DNA of 33,974 bases, from positions 1-33,974 of the forward strand of contig JAJXZO010000172.1 of the NCBI GenBank assembly GCA_021780035.1. Reading direction: 5' to 3'. Below the pieces are notes generated by a model. That model searched no databases. It saw only the letters and a list, made by a program, of their open reading frames with translations, and was not told the DNA's origin. Positions 15,524 through 24,376 of this stretch are shown one piece after another (positions within the stretch are counted from its first letter, which is position 1; each line of letters starts with the position of its first letter). The DNA comes from Pseudomonadota bacterium (lineage in GTDB: Bacteria > Pseudomonadota > Alphaproteobacteria > Acetobacterales > Acetobacteraceae). The position numbers were made by a program, and so were the translations under genes.

Positions 15524-17688
15524 TATTCGACGAGCGCCGGCCGATCGACGTGCGCGCCTTGCCGCGCTCCGGCGCCCTCGGCGCCGCCGCCGTGCATCTG
15601 CTGCCCGCCGGCACCGAACTCGTCTTCCCCCTCCTTTCCGGCCGCGGGCTGCGGCTGTCGCACGCCGCCGAGGGCTGGACGGTGCATCTCGGCGCCCAGG
15701 CGCCGCCGGCACGAATCCATCCCGCGCTCGATACCGCCGGCAAGGCTCCGGGGCCGCAACTGCGGCTGCCGCTGCCCAGTCCCGGCCACGCGCTGCGGCT
15801 CACCGACCCGCTGACCGGCGGCCTGCTGCTGGTCGGCACCGAACACGCCCCCGGCTCGGCGATGACGGTGGCGCACGCCACGCCGGAATTCACCCTGCTG
15901 CCGACGTGGCAGGGCGTGGCAGTCGCCGCGCTTTCCGACGAAATCACCCTCCGGCGAGCCGGGGAGGGCTTCGTCCTGCGCTCCATGCTGCCGGCCCGCG
16001 GCCTCGCCCTCGCGCCCGCCGAGGTCGATCTCGGCGCGCTCGACGCCGCCGCCCGCCTGACCCGCCGCTTCGACTTCCCCGACCTGCCGGTGCCCGCGCT
16101 GCTCCGCCGCCTCGATGCCGCCGAGGCGGGCGCGGGCAACGCGCCGCCGGGCCGGCGCACGTTTGCACGCATCGCCGCGGCGCAGGCGATGCTCGCGCTC
16201 GGCATGGGCGCCGAGGCCGACGGCCTACTCGGGCTGGTGGAAACAAGCGACCCGCAGGCCGCCGCCAACCCCGACGTCATCGGCCTGCGCGCCATCGCCG
16301 CGCTGCTCGCCGGCCGCCTCGGCGCGAGCGCGGGGATCGACGATCCCAGGCTCGCCGGTAGCGACGAGGTTTCCCTCTGGCGGGCTTTGCGCGCCGCCAT
16401 GCTGCATCATCCCAGCGCCGCCGCCGCCACGCTCGCCGGCGAAACCCGGCTGCTGCTCGCCTACCCCGCCACGTTGCGCCACCGCCTGCTGCCGCTCGCC
16501 GCCGAAACCATGGCCCAGGGCGGCGAGGCGGTGGCGGCGCGGCGTCTCGTCGCCTCCCGCCCGCACGACCACGGCCTCGACTTCGCCCGCGCGCTTCTCG
16601 CCGAGCGGCGCGACCCGGCACAGGCGCTCGCCCTGTTCGACCGGCTCGCGCAATCGCCCGACCAGTTGCTGCGCGCCCGTGCCGCCCCGCGCGCCGTCGA
16701 CCTTCGCCTCGCCCTCGGCCGGATCTCCACCACCGCCGCGGCCGACGCCATGGACAGGCTGCTGTATGTCTGGCGCGGCGACCGGCGCGAGGTGGCACTA
16801 CGGCTCCGCGCCGCCGAACTGCGCGCCGAGTCGGGCAGCCCGCGCGCCGCACTCACCCTGCTGCGCCACGCGATCCCGGCGCTGCCCTTCGCCGCCGGCG
16901 AATTCCGCGCCCGCATGCGGCAGATCTTCGTCGCCGCGCTGGCGCAGGACGCCAGATCGCCGATGCCGCCGCTGCAACTCGTGGCGATGGTCGAGGAGAA
17001 CCCCGGCTTCATCACCGAAGGTGAATCCGGCCTCGCCCTGGCGCGCCGTCTCGCCGACCGGCTGGAGGCGCTCGACCTGCCCGCCCGCGCCGAACCGGTA
17101 TTCGCCAGGCTGGTGGCCGCCGCCCCTCCCGGCGTGGTGCGCGCCGAACTCGGCCGCCGCCTCGCCGAGGTGCGACTGCAACGCGGCGACGCCGGCGGCG
17201 CGCTCTCGGCCCTCGGCGCCACCGCCGCCGACAATCTCCCGGCGGGAGTGCTGGAACAGAGGGTGCTGGTGTGGGCGCGCGCCACCGCCGCCGAGGGCGA
17301 CGCCGCCCGCGCCGCCGCCGCTCTCGATGGGCTTGGCGACCCCGCGGCGCTCGGCCTGCGCGCGCAGTTGCTCGAGAAGGCGCGGGACTGGGCCGGCGCC
17401 ACCGCCGCGCTGCGGCAACTCGCCGCCGCCAGCGTGCCGCCGTCCGGCCAGCTCACCTCCAACCAGGCCGAAACGGTGCTGCGCCTGGCCGCGGATGCGG
17501 CGCAGGCGAGCGACGCCGCCACCCTGGCGGATCTGCGGCAGCAGAACCTCTCCCGCATGCCCGCCGGCCACGCCGCCGACATGCTGCGCCTGCTCACGGC
17601 GCCGCCGGTATTGCTGCCCTCCGACCTCGCGCGTGCCCACCGCGAGAACCTTCTGGCCGGGAGCCTGCTCGGCACGCCGAGTCGTTGA
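15517..17688 (+). CDS. Main part of TPR/helical-repeat protein of the flagellar/chemotaxis cluster (likely continuous with 15113 ORF via -1 frame)
   Basis: 723-aa ORF with helical repeats. Upstream in the same frame reads AAFAAAFRRGSQAVLIFDERRPIDV, i.e. plausible coding sequence before the nominal start. Confidence 0.7.
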   Translation: MLIFDERRPIDVRALPRSGALGAAAVHLLPAGTELVFPLLSGRGLRLSHAAEGWTVHLGAQAPPARIHPALDTAGKAPGPQLRLPLPSPGHALRLTDPLTGGLLLVGTEHAPGSAMTVAHATPEFTLLPTWQGVAVAALSDEITLRRAGEGFVLRSMLPARGLALAPAEVDLGALDAAARLTRRFDFPDLPVPALLRRLDAAEAGAGNAPPGRRTFARIAAAQAMLALGMGAEADGLLGLVETSDPQAAANPDVIGLRAIAALLAGRLGASAGIDDPRLAGSDEVSLWRALRAAMLHHPSAAAATLAGETRLLLAYPATLRHRLLPLAAETMAQGGEAVAARRLVASRPHDHGLDFARALLAERRDPAQALALFDRLAQSPDQLLRARAAPRAVDLRLALGRISTTAAADAMDRLLYVWRGDRREVALRLRAAELRAESGSPRAALTLLRHAIPALPFAAGEFRARMRQIFVAALAQDARSPMPPLQLVAMVEENPGFITEGESGLALARRLADRLEALDLPARAEPVFARLVAAAPPGVVRAELGRRLAEVRLQRGDAGGALSALGATAADNLPAGVLEQRVLVWARATAAEGDAARAAAALDGLGDPAALGLRAQLLEKARDWAGATAALRQLAAASVPPSGQLTSNQAETVLRLAADAAQASDAATLADLRQQNLSRMPAGHAADMLRLLTAPPVLLPSDLARAHRENLLAGSLLGTPSR

Positions 17689-17745
17689 GCGAAAAAATCA
17701 CAGAAATGCAAAAAAACGGGGGATGAGCGCCTCTTGGGGCTTGCA

Positions 17746-17764
17746 CCCCCCCCCCCTTTCCCCC
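17746..17764. repeat. Homopolymer tract C11-T3-C5
   Basis: ttgcaccccccccccctttcccccatg: C at 17746-17756, T 17757-17759, C 17760-17764. Confidence 0.95.
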
Positions 17765-17847
17765 ATGTTGCGCCGCCTTGGCCCCCGGGGGCGCGCGCAC
17801 GCGGCCCGCGCCCACGCGGCCGTCTGCTGGTTATGGAGGGATGCGCG

Positions 17848-18312
17848 ATGAACGCACTCACGCAACTGGGGATGGTCTCGGAACTCCCGAGCGAGAACCA
17901 GACAACAACGATCGGTTCGGCCGCCGCCGAAGAGACAAGCAAGGACTATTTCGTCGAACGTGACGGCGTCCGCTTCGCCGGCACGCACCTGCTCGCCGAC
18001 CTGTGGGGGGCCACGAGGCTCGACGACGCCTCGCACATCGACGCCGCGCTGCGCGATGCGGCGCTGGCGGCCGGCGCCACCATCCTGCACAGCCATTTCC
18101 ATACGTTTTCGCCGAATGGCGGCGTTTCCGGCGTGGTGATCCTGGCCGAGAGCCATATCTCCATCCACACTTGGCCGGAGCGCGGCTTCGCCGCCGTGGA
18201 CATCTTCATGTGCGGCGCCTGCGACCCGCACCGATCGGTGCCGGTGCTGCGCCAGGCATTCTCCCCCTCCGAGATCCGCCTCGCCGAACAAAGGCGTGGC
18301 CGCCTCGGCTGA
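17848..18312 (+). CDS. speD: S-adenosylmethionine decarboxylase proenzyme
   Basis: GGAGG SD; MNALTQLGMVSELP...YFVERDGVRFAGTHLLADLWGA...AESHISIHTWPERGFAAVDIFMCGACDP (cleavage-site serine motif). Confidence 0.96.
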   Translation: MNALTQLGMVSELPSENQTTTIGSAAAEETSKDYFVERDGVRFAGTHLLADLWGATRLDDASHIDAALRDAALAAGATILHSHFHTFSPNGGVSGVVILAESHISIHTWPERGFAAVDIFMCGACDPHRSVPVLRQAFSPSEIRLAEQRRGRLG

Positions 18313-18355
18313 GCCCGCCCGGCGGCTATCCCCCTCCCAGCGTGGAGCACCCCGC

Positions 18356-19225
18356 ATGACCGCCGATCTGTGGGCGAACGAGAGCCTGTACCCGGACTGG
18401 GGCCAACGCTTCCGCGTCGTGCGCGAGTGCGCGCGGGTACGAAGCCCGTTCCAGGAGATCGTCATCTTCGACTCGGAACGCTTCGGCCGGGTGATGCTGC
18501 TCGACGGCGTGGTGCAGATCACCGAGGCCGACGAGTTCGTCTACCAGGAGATGCTCGCCCACGTCCCCTTGCTCGCCCATGGTGAGGCGAAACGCGTGCT
18601 GATCATCGGCGCGGGCGACGGCGGCGTGCTGCGGCGCGTGCTCGCCCACCGCACCGTGGCGAAGGCGGTGATGGTGGAGATCGACGGCGAGGTGATCCAT
18701 CTCTGCCGCCAATTCCTGCCTGCCGTCGGCGGCGATGCCTGGAACGATCCCCGCGCCGAGGTGATCGTCGGCGACGGCATCGACTACGTGGCGAAGGCCC
18801 CGTCCGCCTCCTTCGACGTCGTCATCGTCGATTCCACCGACCCGGCCGGTGTCGGCGAGGTGCTGTTCTCCGACGCCTTCTACGCCGACGCGGCGCGCGT
18901 GCTGGCGCCGGGCGGGCTCATCGTCAACCAGTGCGGCGTACCCTTCCTGCAAGGGCAGGAACTGCGCGAAACCAGCGCGCGGCGCGCCCGCTTCTTCGCC
19001 CACATCGGCGCCTACGTTGCGGCGGTGCCGAGCTACGTCGGCGGCTTCATGACCCTGGGCCTCGCCTCCGCCACGCCCGGCTTCGACCGCGTGCCGGCGG
19101 CAACGCTCCGCGCCCGCGCCGAGGCCGCCGGCATCCTCGGCGCCACCCGCTACTGGACGCCCGAGGTGCAGCAGGCGTCCTTCGCCCTGCCGCCCTGCAT
19201 CGCGGAACTCCTGCCTCCGGGCTAA
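18356..19225 (+). CDS. speE: Spermidine synthase (polyamine aminopropyltransferase)
   Basis: LWANESLYPDWGQRFRV, VLLIIGAGDGGVLRRVL-like block (RVLIIGAGDGGVLRRVLAHRTVAKAVMVEIDGEVI), VIVDSTDPAGVGEVLFSDAFY. Confidence 0.96.
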   Translation: MTADLWANESLYPDWGQRFRVVRECARVRSPFQEIVIFDSERFGRVMLLDGVVQITEADEFVYQEMLAHVPLLAHGEAKRVLIIGAGDGGVLRRVLAHRTVAKAVMVEIDGEVIHLCRQFLPAVGGDAWNDPRAEVIVGDGIDYVAKAPSASFDVVIVDSTDPAGVGEVLFSDAFYADAARVLAPGGLIVNQCGVPFLQGQELRETSARRARFFAHIGAYVAAVPSYVGGFMTLGLASATPGFDRVPAATLRARAEAAGILGATRYWTPEVQQASFALPPCIAELLPPG

Positions 19226-20562
19226 CGGTCGGCGAAGGGGTTTTCCGTGCCGCGCAATTGCAGGCGGATCGGCACGCCCGGCAGGTGGAAGCGCTCGCGC
19301 AGCCCGTTCACCAGGTAGCGCTGGTAGATGATCGGCGTCTGCTCGGCGCGGCTGCCAAACAGCACGAAAGTGGGCGGCCGCGCCTTCGCCTGCGTGAGAT
19401 ACCGCAGCTTCAGCCGCCTGCCCGCCACCAGCGGCGGCGCGTGCGCGGCGAGCGCGGTCTCCAGCCAACGGTTCAGCACCCCGGTATTGATGCGCGTGTT
19501 CCACACCGCGTGCGTGGCGCGTACGGCGGGCAGCAGCGCCGCCATTCCCTCGCCGGTCAGCGCCGAAAGCGTCACCACCGGCAGGCCGCGCAACTGCGCG
19601 AACGAGGCCTCGAGCCGCGCGGCGATGGCGCGCTTCACCTCACCGCGGTTCGCCACCGCGTCCCATTTCGTCAGCGCCAGCACCAGGGCGCGGCCCTCGC
19701 GCTCCACCAGCCGGGCGATCTCCAGGTCCTGCTCGTCGAGCCCGCGCTCGGCGTCCACTGTCAGCACCACCACCTCGGCGATCTTCAGCGCGCCTATGGC
19801 CGCGGCCACCGCCGCCTTCTCCAGCGGCTGCTCGACGCGGGCGCGGCGGCGGATGCCGGCGGTGTCCACCAGTTCGATCGGCGCGTCCCCGCCGCCGTCG
19901 AGCAGTACCGAAACGGCGTCGCGGGTCAGCCCCGGCTCGGGGCCGGTGATCATCCGCTGCTCGCCGAGCAGGCGGTTGAGCAAGGTGGACTTGCCGGCGT
20001 TCGGCCGCCCGATAATGGCGAGCTTCAGCGCCGGCCCGGCCGCTTCCCCTTCGGTTTCGTCCACCTCCGCGGGCAAGCGCTCGGCCACCTCGCGCATCAG
20101 GTCGGCGATGCCCTCGCCGTGCTCGGCCGAGACAGCGAGCGGCTGCCCGAAGCCGAGCGCGCACGCCTCCAGCGCCGCCTGCGCCCCCGCGCGACCCTCT
20201 GCCTTGTTCGCCACCACCAGGATTTCGCGGTTCTGGCGACGGAGCCACGCCGCCACTTCCTCGTCCGCCGGGGTGACGCCCGCGCGCACATCCACCACCA
20301 GCAGCACCAGCGCCGCCTGCCGCACCGCGTCCGCCGAGGAGGCGCGCATGCGCCCGGCCAGGGTCTGCGGTGCCGCCTCCTCCACACCGGCGGTGTCGAT
20401 GAGCCGCACCTTCCGTCCGCGCAGCATCGCCTCGGCCTCGTTGCGGTCGCGGGTGACGCCGGCGCTCTCGGCCACCAGCGCCCGCCGCCGCCCCGCCAGC
20501 CGATTGAACAGCGTGGACTTGCCGACGTTCGGCCGGCCGACGATGGCGACGATGGGCGGCAC
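19222..20562 (-). CDS. der: Ribosome biogenesis GTPase Der (EngA)
   Basis: Two G domains: IVAIVGRPNVGKSTLFNRLAGRRRALVAESAGVTRDRNEA and LAIIGRPNAGKSTLLNRLLGEQRMITGPEPGLTRDAVSV. GTG start at 20562. Confidence 0.97.
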   Translation of the reverse strand: MPPIVAIVGRPNVGKSTLFNRLAGRRRALVAESAGVTRDRNEAEAMLRGRKVRLIDTAGVEEAAPQTLAGRMRASSADAVRQAALVLLVVDVRAGVTPADEEVAAWLRRQNREILVVANKAEGRAGAQAALEACALGFGQPLAVSAEHGEGIADLMREVAERLPAEVDETEGEAAGPALKLAIIGRPNAGKSTLLNRLLGEQRMITGPEPGLTRDAVSVLLDGGGDAPIELVDTAGIRRRARVEQPLEKAAVAAAIGALKIAEVVVLTVDAERGLDEQDLEIARLVEREGRALVLALTKWDAVANRGEVKRAIAARLEASFAQLRGLPVVTLSALTGEGMAALLPAVRATHAVWNTRINTGVLNRWLETALAAHAPPLVAGRRLKLRYLTQAKARPPTFVLFGSRAEQTPIIYQRYLVNGLRERFHLPGVPIRLQLRGTENPFADR

Positions 20563-20564
20563 GA

Positions 20565-21899
20565 CTAGCGTAACGCGACCAGCGTCGCGTCGTCGGTAAC
20601 GAGAAGCAGCGTGCCGGCGGCGAGGCTCGGGGGCACCGAAACCGCGCCCGGCACGCGCTGCTCGCCGAGGATGGCGCCGGTGTAGGGGCTTACCGAGAGG
20701 GCGTGGCCATGGTTCGATCCCACCACCAGCCGGTCGCCGGCCAGCAGGGGGCCGACCCAGAAGATCGGGTCGCTCTGGTCCTTCTCGTTCTGGAAGCGCG
20801 GCAGCTGGGCGACCCACGCGGCCACGCCGTCCGTGCGCCGGATCGCCGCCAGTTGCTGGTTGGTGTCGAGCACGAACAGCCAGTCTCCGGCCACCGCCGC
20901 AGTATCGGCAACGGCAAGGGCCTGTTCCCACAGCCGCCGCCCGGTGCGCAGGTCGAGCGCCAGCACCAGGCCGCCGAGACTGCCGGCGTACACCTTGCCG
21001 TCGGCGATCACCGGCATGCCGTGCACCGCCGAGAGATCGGCGACGCTGTCGCGGCCGCCCGGAGAGGCGAGGCTGTCGCCCCATACCATCGTGCCGGAGG
21101 CGGCGCGCAGGCAGGCGAGTTCGCCCGAGTTGAAGCCGGCCACCACCAGCCCATCGGCATAGGCCGGCGAGGGCAGGCCCAGCACCGGGGTCACGGTTCC
21201 GGCCGCCTGATAGCTCCAGAGCGCGCGGCCGTCGTCCCGCGCGACCGTCACCAGCCGGTTGTCCATGGTAAGCACGAACACTAGCCCGTCGGCCACGGTG
21301 GGAGCGGCGCGCGCCGGCTCCTCCAGGTCGTGCCGCCAGAGGATCTTGCCGCTGGCGTCGTCGAGGGCGAGCAGGTCGCCGCGGCCGGTGCCGGCGAACA
21401 GCCGCCCGCCGTCCCACGAAATGCCGCCGCCGATGTTGCTGCTGCGGTTGCCCTTGGCGCGGGTGCTCTGTTCCCAGAGTTGCCGGCCGCTGGCGAGATC
21501 GAAGGCGCGCACCCGCGCGTCGCTGTCCATGGTGAACACGCGGCCCTGCGCCGCCACGGCCTGCGCGGTGATCTTGCGGCGGTAGCCGCCGCCCGAGCCG
21601 ATATCCGCCTGCCAGGCGACGCGAAGAGAATCGGCCAGCCGCAGATGCCCCATGGCGTGCGCCGGGTTGCCGCCCGTTTCCGGCCAGGCGGCATTGGCCA
21701 CCGGCGGCGGCAACTCCACCCTGGGCGCCGCCTCGCCGACATGCAGTCCGTTCGGGAACGTCATCACCGGAACGCGCGTGCCCGGCAGGGGCACCTTGTG
21801 CTCGCCGAACCACTGGTTCCACAGCCCGCAGCCGCTGAGCGCGAGCGGCGCCAGCAGCACCGACCGCCGGCCCCACGCCGGGATGCGCCGGGCGCTCAT
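20565..21899 (-). CDS. bamB: Outer membrane assembly lipoprotein BamB-like PQQ/WD beta-propeller protein
   Basis: Lipobox LLAPLALSGCGLW; repeats such as RVRAFDLASGRQLWEQ, DLLALDDASGKILWRHDLEEPARAAPTVADGLVFVLTMDNRLVTV; next to der and the YfgM-like gene. Confidence 0.92.
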   Translation of the reverse strand: MSARRIPAWGRRSVLLAPLALSGCGLWNQWFGEHKVPLPGTRVPVMTFPNGLHVGEAAPRVELPPPVANAAWPETGGNPAHAMGHLRLADSLRVAWQADIGSGGGYRRKITAQAVAAQGRVFTMDSDARVRAFDLASGRQLWEQSTRAKGNRSSNIGGGISWDGGRLFAGTGRGDLLALDDASGKILWRHDLEEPARAAPTVADGLVFVLTMDNRLVTVARDDGRALWSYQAAGTVTPVLGLPSPAYADGLVVAGFNSGELACLRAASGTMVWGDSLASPGGRDSVADLSAVHGMPVIADGKVYAGSLGGLVLALDLRTGRRLWEQALAVADTAAVAGDWLFVLDTNQQLAAIRRTDGVAAWVAQLPRFQNEKDQSDPIFWVGPLLAGDRLVVGSNHGHALSVSPYTGAILGEQRVPGAVSVPPSLAAGTLLLVTDDATLVALR

Positions 21900-22549
21900 T
21901 CGTCGAGCCACGCGAGCATGGCGCTGGCCCGGCCACGCACGCCCTGCGGCGCGGCCGCGTCGGTCGCGAGTTGCTTCAGAATGGTTCGGGCCTCCTGCTT
22001 CTGGCCCTGCTCGAGATCGATCAACGCCTCCGCCTCCTGGGCAAGCGGCCGCCACGGGCTTCCCGCCGCCGCCAACGGCGCCAGCCGCGCCTTCAGCGCC
22101 TCGGGCTTGCCGCGGCCGATTTCGTGCAGCACCGACTGCAGCACCGCAACGTCGCGAAGCAGCGGATCGGCCGAGGCATCCGCCGCGACCTTCGCCCAGA
22201 GCGCCTGCGCCTCGGCCGCCTTGCCGAGATCGGCGTCGAGCGAGGCCTCGCGCAACTCGGCGAGCACCGCGTACCCGGCGTTGCCGTGCGCCGCGACATC
22301 GGCCAGCGCCACCACCGCGCCCTGGCGCGCCGCCGGCGCCTGGCTGGCGGCGCTGTCGAGCGCGGTCAGGAACTGCTGCGCCACCGCCGCGTTCCGCCTC
22401 GCCTGCACGCCCTGCCAGTACTGCCAGCCGCCGACGCCGACAATCACCAGCACCACGGCGGCGACGACCACGCCGCCATAGCGCGTGAGCAGCTGCCGCA
22501 TCCTTTCGGCGCGCAGGTCTTCGTCGACTTCATCAAAAATATCGGGCAC
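21896..22549 (-). CDS. YfgM-like tetratricopeptide (TPR_21) membrane protein
   Basis: VPDIFDEVDEDLRAERMRQLLTRYGGVVVAAVVLVIVGVGGWQYWQG; GTG start with AGGGGA upstream; overlaps bamB by 4 bp. Confidence 0.85.
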   Translation of the reverse strand: MPDIFDEVDEDLRAERMRQLLTRYGGVVVAAVVLVIVGVGGWQYWQGVQARRNAAVAQQFLTALDSAASQAPAARQGAVVALADVAAHGNAGYAVLAELREASLDADLGKAAEAQALWAKVAADASADPLLRDVAVLQSVLHEIGRGKPEALKARLAPLAAAGSPWRPLAQEAEALIDLEQGQKQEARTILKQLATDAAAPQGVRGRASAMLAWLDE

Positions 22550-22654
22550 GGAATTCCCCTCGGTCCGGCGGGCGCCGGACCATACAAGCGACCGCGGCGC
22601 GAGGCAAACGGCGCACACAACAAATCGTTCACCACGCAGGCGCAGGCTCGGGCG

Positions 22655-23029
22655 ATGCGGTCACCCACGCTGCTGCTGCTGTTCGCGCTGACGGGCTGCG
22701 CCTCGATGGAGGCGCCGGCCGGCGGCTTCATCGCCGCCGACGCGGCCACCGTCCCCGTGCTGGGGCGCGGCATCGGCGATACCGTCTATTCCGCCGCCAC
22801 CGGCAAGGACTGCTCGATCGTCCGGCTCGACGCGGGCAAAACCTATTGCCGGAAAATCGGCCCGCCGCCCGCCGCGCCGCCCTTCTGTACCCGCACTCTC
22901 GGCACCATCGACTGCTGGAAGAACCCGAAGGGGCTGAACGGGCCGCCGCGCCACGGCGTCGCTGACGGGCCCTCTACCCTCACGCCGGCGCAGGAAGCCA
23001 ACCGCACCGCCCGCTGGCCGCCGCTGTAG
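22655..23029 (+). CDS. Small hypothetical lipoprotein
   Basis: MRSPTLLLLFALTGCASMEAPAGG (lipobox LTGC); 124 aa with four further Cys residues. Confidence 0.7.
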   Translation: MRSPTLLLLFALTGCASMEAPAGGFIAADAATVPVLGRGIGDTVYSAATGKDCSIVRLDAGKTYCRKIGPPPAAPPFCTRTLGTIDCWKNPKGLNGPPRHGVADGPSTLTPAQEANRTARWPPL

Positions 23030-23035
23030 GTGCGC

Positions 23036-24361
23036 TCAGCCGGCGAAGCGCAACAGCCGCCCGCTCGGAACTCCCAGCACCTCGTCGTCCCGCATCGCCA
23101 CCCGCCCGCGCACGATGGTCGCCACCGGCCAGCCGGTCACGTCCATGCCTTCGTAGGGGTTCCAGCCGCAGGCGGAGGCGATCCACGCGGATTCGATGCG
23201 CCGCCGGCGGCGCAGATCGACCAGGGTGAAATCGGCCTCGAACCCCACCGCGAGGCGCCCCTTGCCGAGCAGCCCGTACACCCGCGCCGGCCCGGCGCTC
23301 ATCAGATCGACCAGCCGCTGCAGGGAAAGCCGCCCCGCGTTCACGTGGTCGAGCATCACCGGCAGCAGCGTCTGCACGCCGGGCAGGCCGGAGCGGCACT
23401 CCGGCCAGGGCTTCTCCTTGGTGGCGCGCGGATGCGGCGCGTGGTCGGAGCCGATGGTATCCACCGTGCCGTCGCGCACGGCCGCCCAGGCGGCCTGCCG
23501 GTGCTCCTCGGTGCGGATCGGCGGGTTCATCACCGCGTAGCCGCCCAGGCGCTCGTAGCACTCGGGCGCCACCAGGGTGAGATGGCCCACCACAACCTCG
23601 CAGCTCACGATGTCGCGGTGGTCGCGCAGGTAGGCGAACTCCTCGGCCGTGGAGAGGTGCAGCAGGTGCGCGGGCCGCCCGGTGCGCTCGGCCAGCGCGA
23701 CGATGCGGCGCGTGGCGCTGAAGGCCACCTCGGCGTCCCGCCACTCGGCATGCCGCGCATAGGGTTCGCCGGTGGAAAACAGCGCCCGGCGCTCGCGCAG
23801 GCGGTACTCGTCCTCGGCGTGGTAGGAGATGCGGCGGTGCCCGCACAGCATCACCCGCTCCAGCGTCGCGTCGTCCTCGATCAGCAGGTCGCCGGTGGAG
23901 GAGCCGGCGAACACCTTTATCGAACAGACACCGGCCTCGCTTTCGAGTTCCGCCAGCGCGCCGATGTTCTGGCGGCTCGCGCCGACATAGAGGCCGACGT
24001 CGCACCACGCCTCGGCCTCCACCGTGCGGCGGCGGCGGTCGAGCGCCTCGGCGTCGGTGAGAGAGGGCCTGGTGTTCGGCATGTCGAACACGGCGGTGAT
24101 GCCGCCGAGCACCGCCGCCCGCGTGCCGGTCCCGGTGCTTTCCGCCGTCCCGTCGCCCGGGTCGCGCAGGTGCACATGCGGGTCGATCATCCCCGGCAGC
24201 ACGTGCAGGCCGCGGGCGTCGATCGTCTCCGGCGCCTCGGCGTCGGGGCCGACGCCGAGAGCCGCGATGCGGCCGTGGCGGACGCCGACGCTGGTATGCT
24301 CGATGCCCCAGGGCAACACGCAGGCACCGCCGCGGATAATCAGGTCGTAGTGCGCGCTCAT
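23036..24361 (-). CDS. Dihydroorotase / cyclic amidohydrolase
   Basis: GMIDPHVHLRDPG, GGITAVFDMPNTRPSLTD, IGSDHAPHPRATKEKPW, CGWNPYEGMDVTGWPVATIVRG. Confidence 0.93.
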   Translation of the reverse strand: MSAHYDLIIRGGACVLPWGIEHTSVGVRHGRIAALGVGPDAEAPETIDARGLHVLPGMIDPHVHLRDPGDGTAESTGTGTRAAVLGGITAVFDMPNTRPSLTDAEALDRRRRTVEAEAWCDVGLYVGASRQNIGALAELESEAGVCSIKVFAGSSTGDLLIEDDATLERVMLCGHRRISYHAEDEYRLRERRALFSTGEPYARHAEWRDAEVAFSATRRIVALAERTGRPAHLLHLSTAEEFAYLRDHRDIVSCEVVVGHLTLVAPECYERLGGYAVMNPPIRTEEHRQAAWAAVRDGTVDTIGSDHAPHPRATKEKPWPECRSGLPGVQTLLPVMLDHVNAGRLSLQRLVDLMSAGPARVYGLLGKGRLAVGFEADFTLVDLRRRRRIESAWIASACGWNPYEGMDVTGWPVATIVRGRVAMRDDEVLGVPSGRLLRFAG

Positions 24362-24376
24362 GGCGTTCCCTCCGGC

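Noticed and set aside
17739-17764. GGGG-CTTGCA-CCCC as a Rho-independent terminator after the TPR gene
   Set aside because: Only a 4-bp stem and followed by C/T rather than a U tract.
19222-21936. 904-aa ORF as a Der fusion protein
   Set aside because: The N-terminal half is out-of-frame bamB; Der starts at the GTG at 20562 (VPPIVAIVGRPNVGKS).
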